Assembly (NCBI GenBank): GCA_016839865.1
Contig: JAEOTN010000341.1
Span: 1-5,080 of the forward strand
Origin: Promethearchaeota archaeon
GTDB lineage: Archaea; Asgardarchaeota; Lokiarchaeia; Sigynarchaeales; MK-D1
Reading direction: 5' to 3'
DNA: 5,080 bases
Position numbers and translations under genes: made by a program. The number at the start of each line of letters is the position of its first letter. Position 1 is the stretch's first letter. A model generated the notes under the pieces. That model worked only from the letters and a program-made list of their open reading frames with translations, had not been told where the DNA came from and searched no databases. Positions 4,662 to 5,080 of this stretch are shown here, one piece after another.

Positions 4662-5080
4662 ATGAGTAAGAGAAATAATATTAACGTGAAGCAAATCAAG
4701 GACCAAATTTCTGTTCAAGTAAGTACCGAATTAGAGTCTATTGAAGATGTTGAAGAACTCAAAACGAAGAGAGATGAGTTAAATCAACAAACGAAGCGCT
4801 TAGGACAAGAGCGACGACAGTTAGAAGACGATTGGCGAACTAATCGGGAACGAGCTTTTGAATACAAAAGTAAGCGGGATGATTTGAATGGTACAATTCA
4901 GAACTTGAAAACCGAGAAAAAAGAGATATACAACAAACTTAGAGATCTGAAAAACGAATTAAAAACAGCGAAACTAGAAGAAGAAAACAGGCGCAAAACT
5001 GAGAGAAACAGAAAGGGTCCGACTTTGAAGAAAGTTGTGGGACAAATTCGTCATTTGGAACAGAAGATCATTACAGATAC
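4662..5080 (+). CDS. Long coiled-coil protein of COG1340 type, 3' end outside the window
   Basis: The frame is open from the ATG at 4662 to the window end, giving 139 complete residues and no stop. An in-frame TAA at 4620-4622 limits any upstream extension. From about residue 25 to 115 the protein is almost wholly charged or polar with heptad-like Leu/Ile spacing: EDVEELKTKRDELNQQ, RRQLEDDWRTNRERAFEY, KRDDLNGTIQNLKTEKKEIYNKLRDL. It is therefore a long alpha-helical coiled coil with no signal peptide or membrane segment. The repeated K-R-D-E-L-N pattern, the Trp58 in a D-D-W-x-x-x-R-E-R segment, and the break at KGPTLKKVVGQIRHLEQKI (118-136) match the archaeal coiled-coil family COG1340, normally near 300 residues, whose function is unknown. 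It is divergent from trmI across 146 bases. Family recognition is from memory of the pattern; the coiled coil itself is directly visible. Confidence 0.82.
   Translation, partial: MSKRNNINVKQIKDQISVQVSTELESIEDVEELKTKRDELNQQTKRLGQERRQLEDDWRTNRERAFEYKSKRDDLNGTIQNLKTEKKEIYNKLRDLKNELKTAKLEEENRRKTERNRKGPTLKKVVGQIRHLEQKIITD

Noticed and set aside
1..5080. CRISPR array, defence island, integron or complete mobile element
   Set aside because: No regularly spaced repeats, no integrase or complete transposase, no terminal inverted repeats with target duplication, and no tRNA-type attachment site were seen.

Overview
The window is AT-rich (by eye about one third G+C) and looks like the chromosome of an archaeon. 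The evidence is an archaeal-type tRNA m1A methyltransferase (TrmI), an archaeal long coiled-coil protein of the COG1340 type, an Lrp/AsnC regulator, T-run terminators without GC-rich stems, TATA-like promoters, and a mixture of genes with and without Shine-Dalgarno sites. A small COG2229/MglA-like GTPase with a C-terminal winged helix would fit an Asgard archaeon, where such GTPases are abundant. That assignment is an inference and cannot be proven from 5 kb.

Layout, left to right. Bases 1-108 may hold the 3' end of a plus-strand gene that enters from outside. Bases 109-318 contain no gene but include a two-sided T/A-run terminator. A minus-strand block follows: the small GTPase (319-1002), then an Lrp/AsnC-yjbQ pair (transcribed lrp to yjbQ, 1576-2052 and 1146-1565) separated by only 10 bases, with the yjbQ ribosome binding site inside the end of the regulator. 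A 195-base divergent region (2053-2247) separates the regulator from a plus-strand old-yellow-enzyme-type FMN/4Fe-4S oxidoreductase (2248-3660). This region carries a perfect CAAGAA-G-TTCTTG palindrome that is a good candidate operator. The oxidoreductase meets trmI (3661-4515, minus) tail to tail with no intergenic base. trmI is divergent from a coiled-coil gene (4662 to the window end, plus); their shared 146-base upstream region holds several small dyads.

How the genes may work together. The Lrp-type protein probably controls itself, the co-transcribed yjbQ and the divergent oxidoreductase. TrmI and the COG1340 protein are housekeeping functions. The GTPase is a separate unit with its own promoter. 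I see no CRISPR array, defence cassette, complete insertion sequence or RNA gene. The most unusual points are a GTPase with Leu at the position of the Ras catalytic Gln, joined to a winged helix, and a stand-alone OYE barrel with a shortened Fe-S motif and a Lys in the usual His-x-x-His pair.
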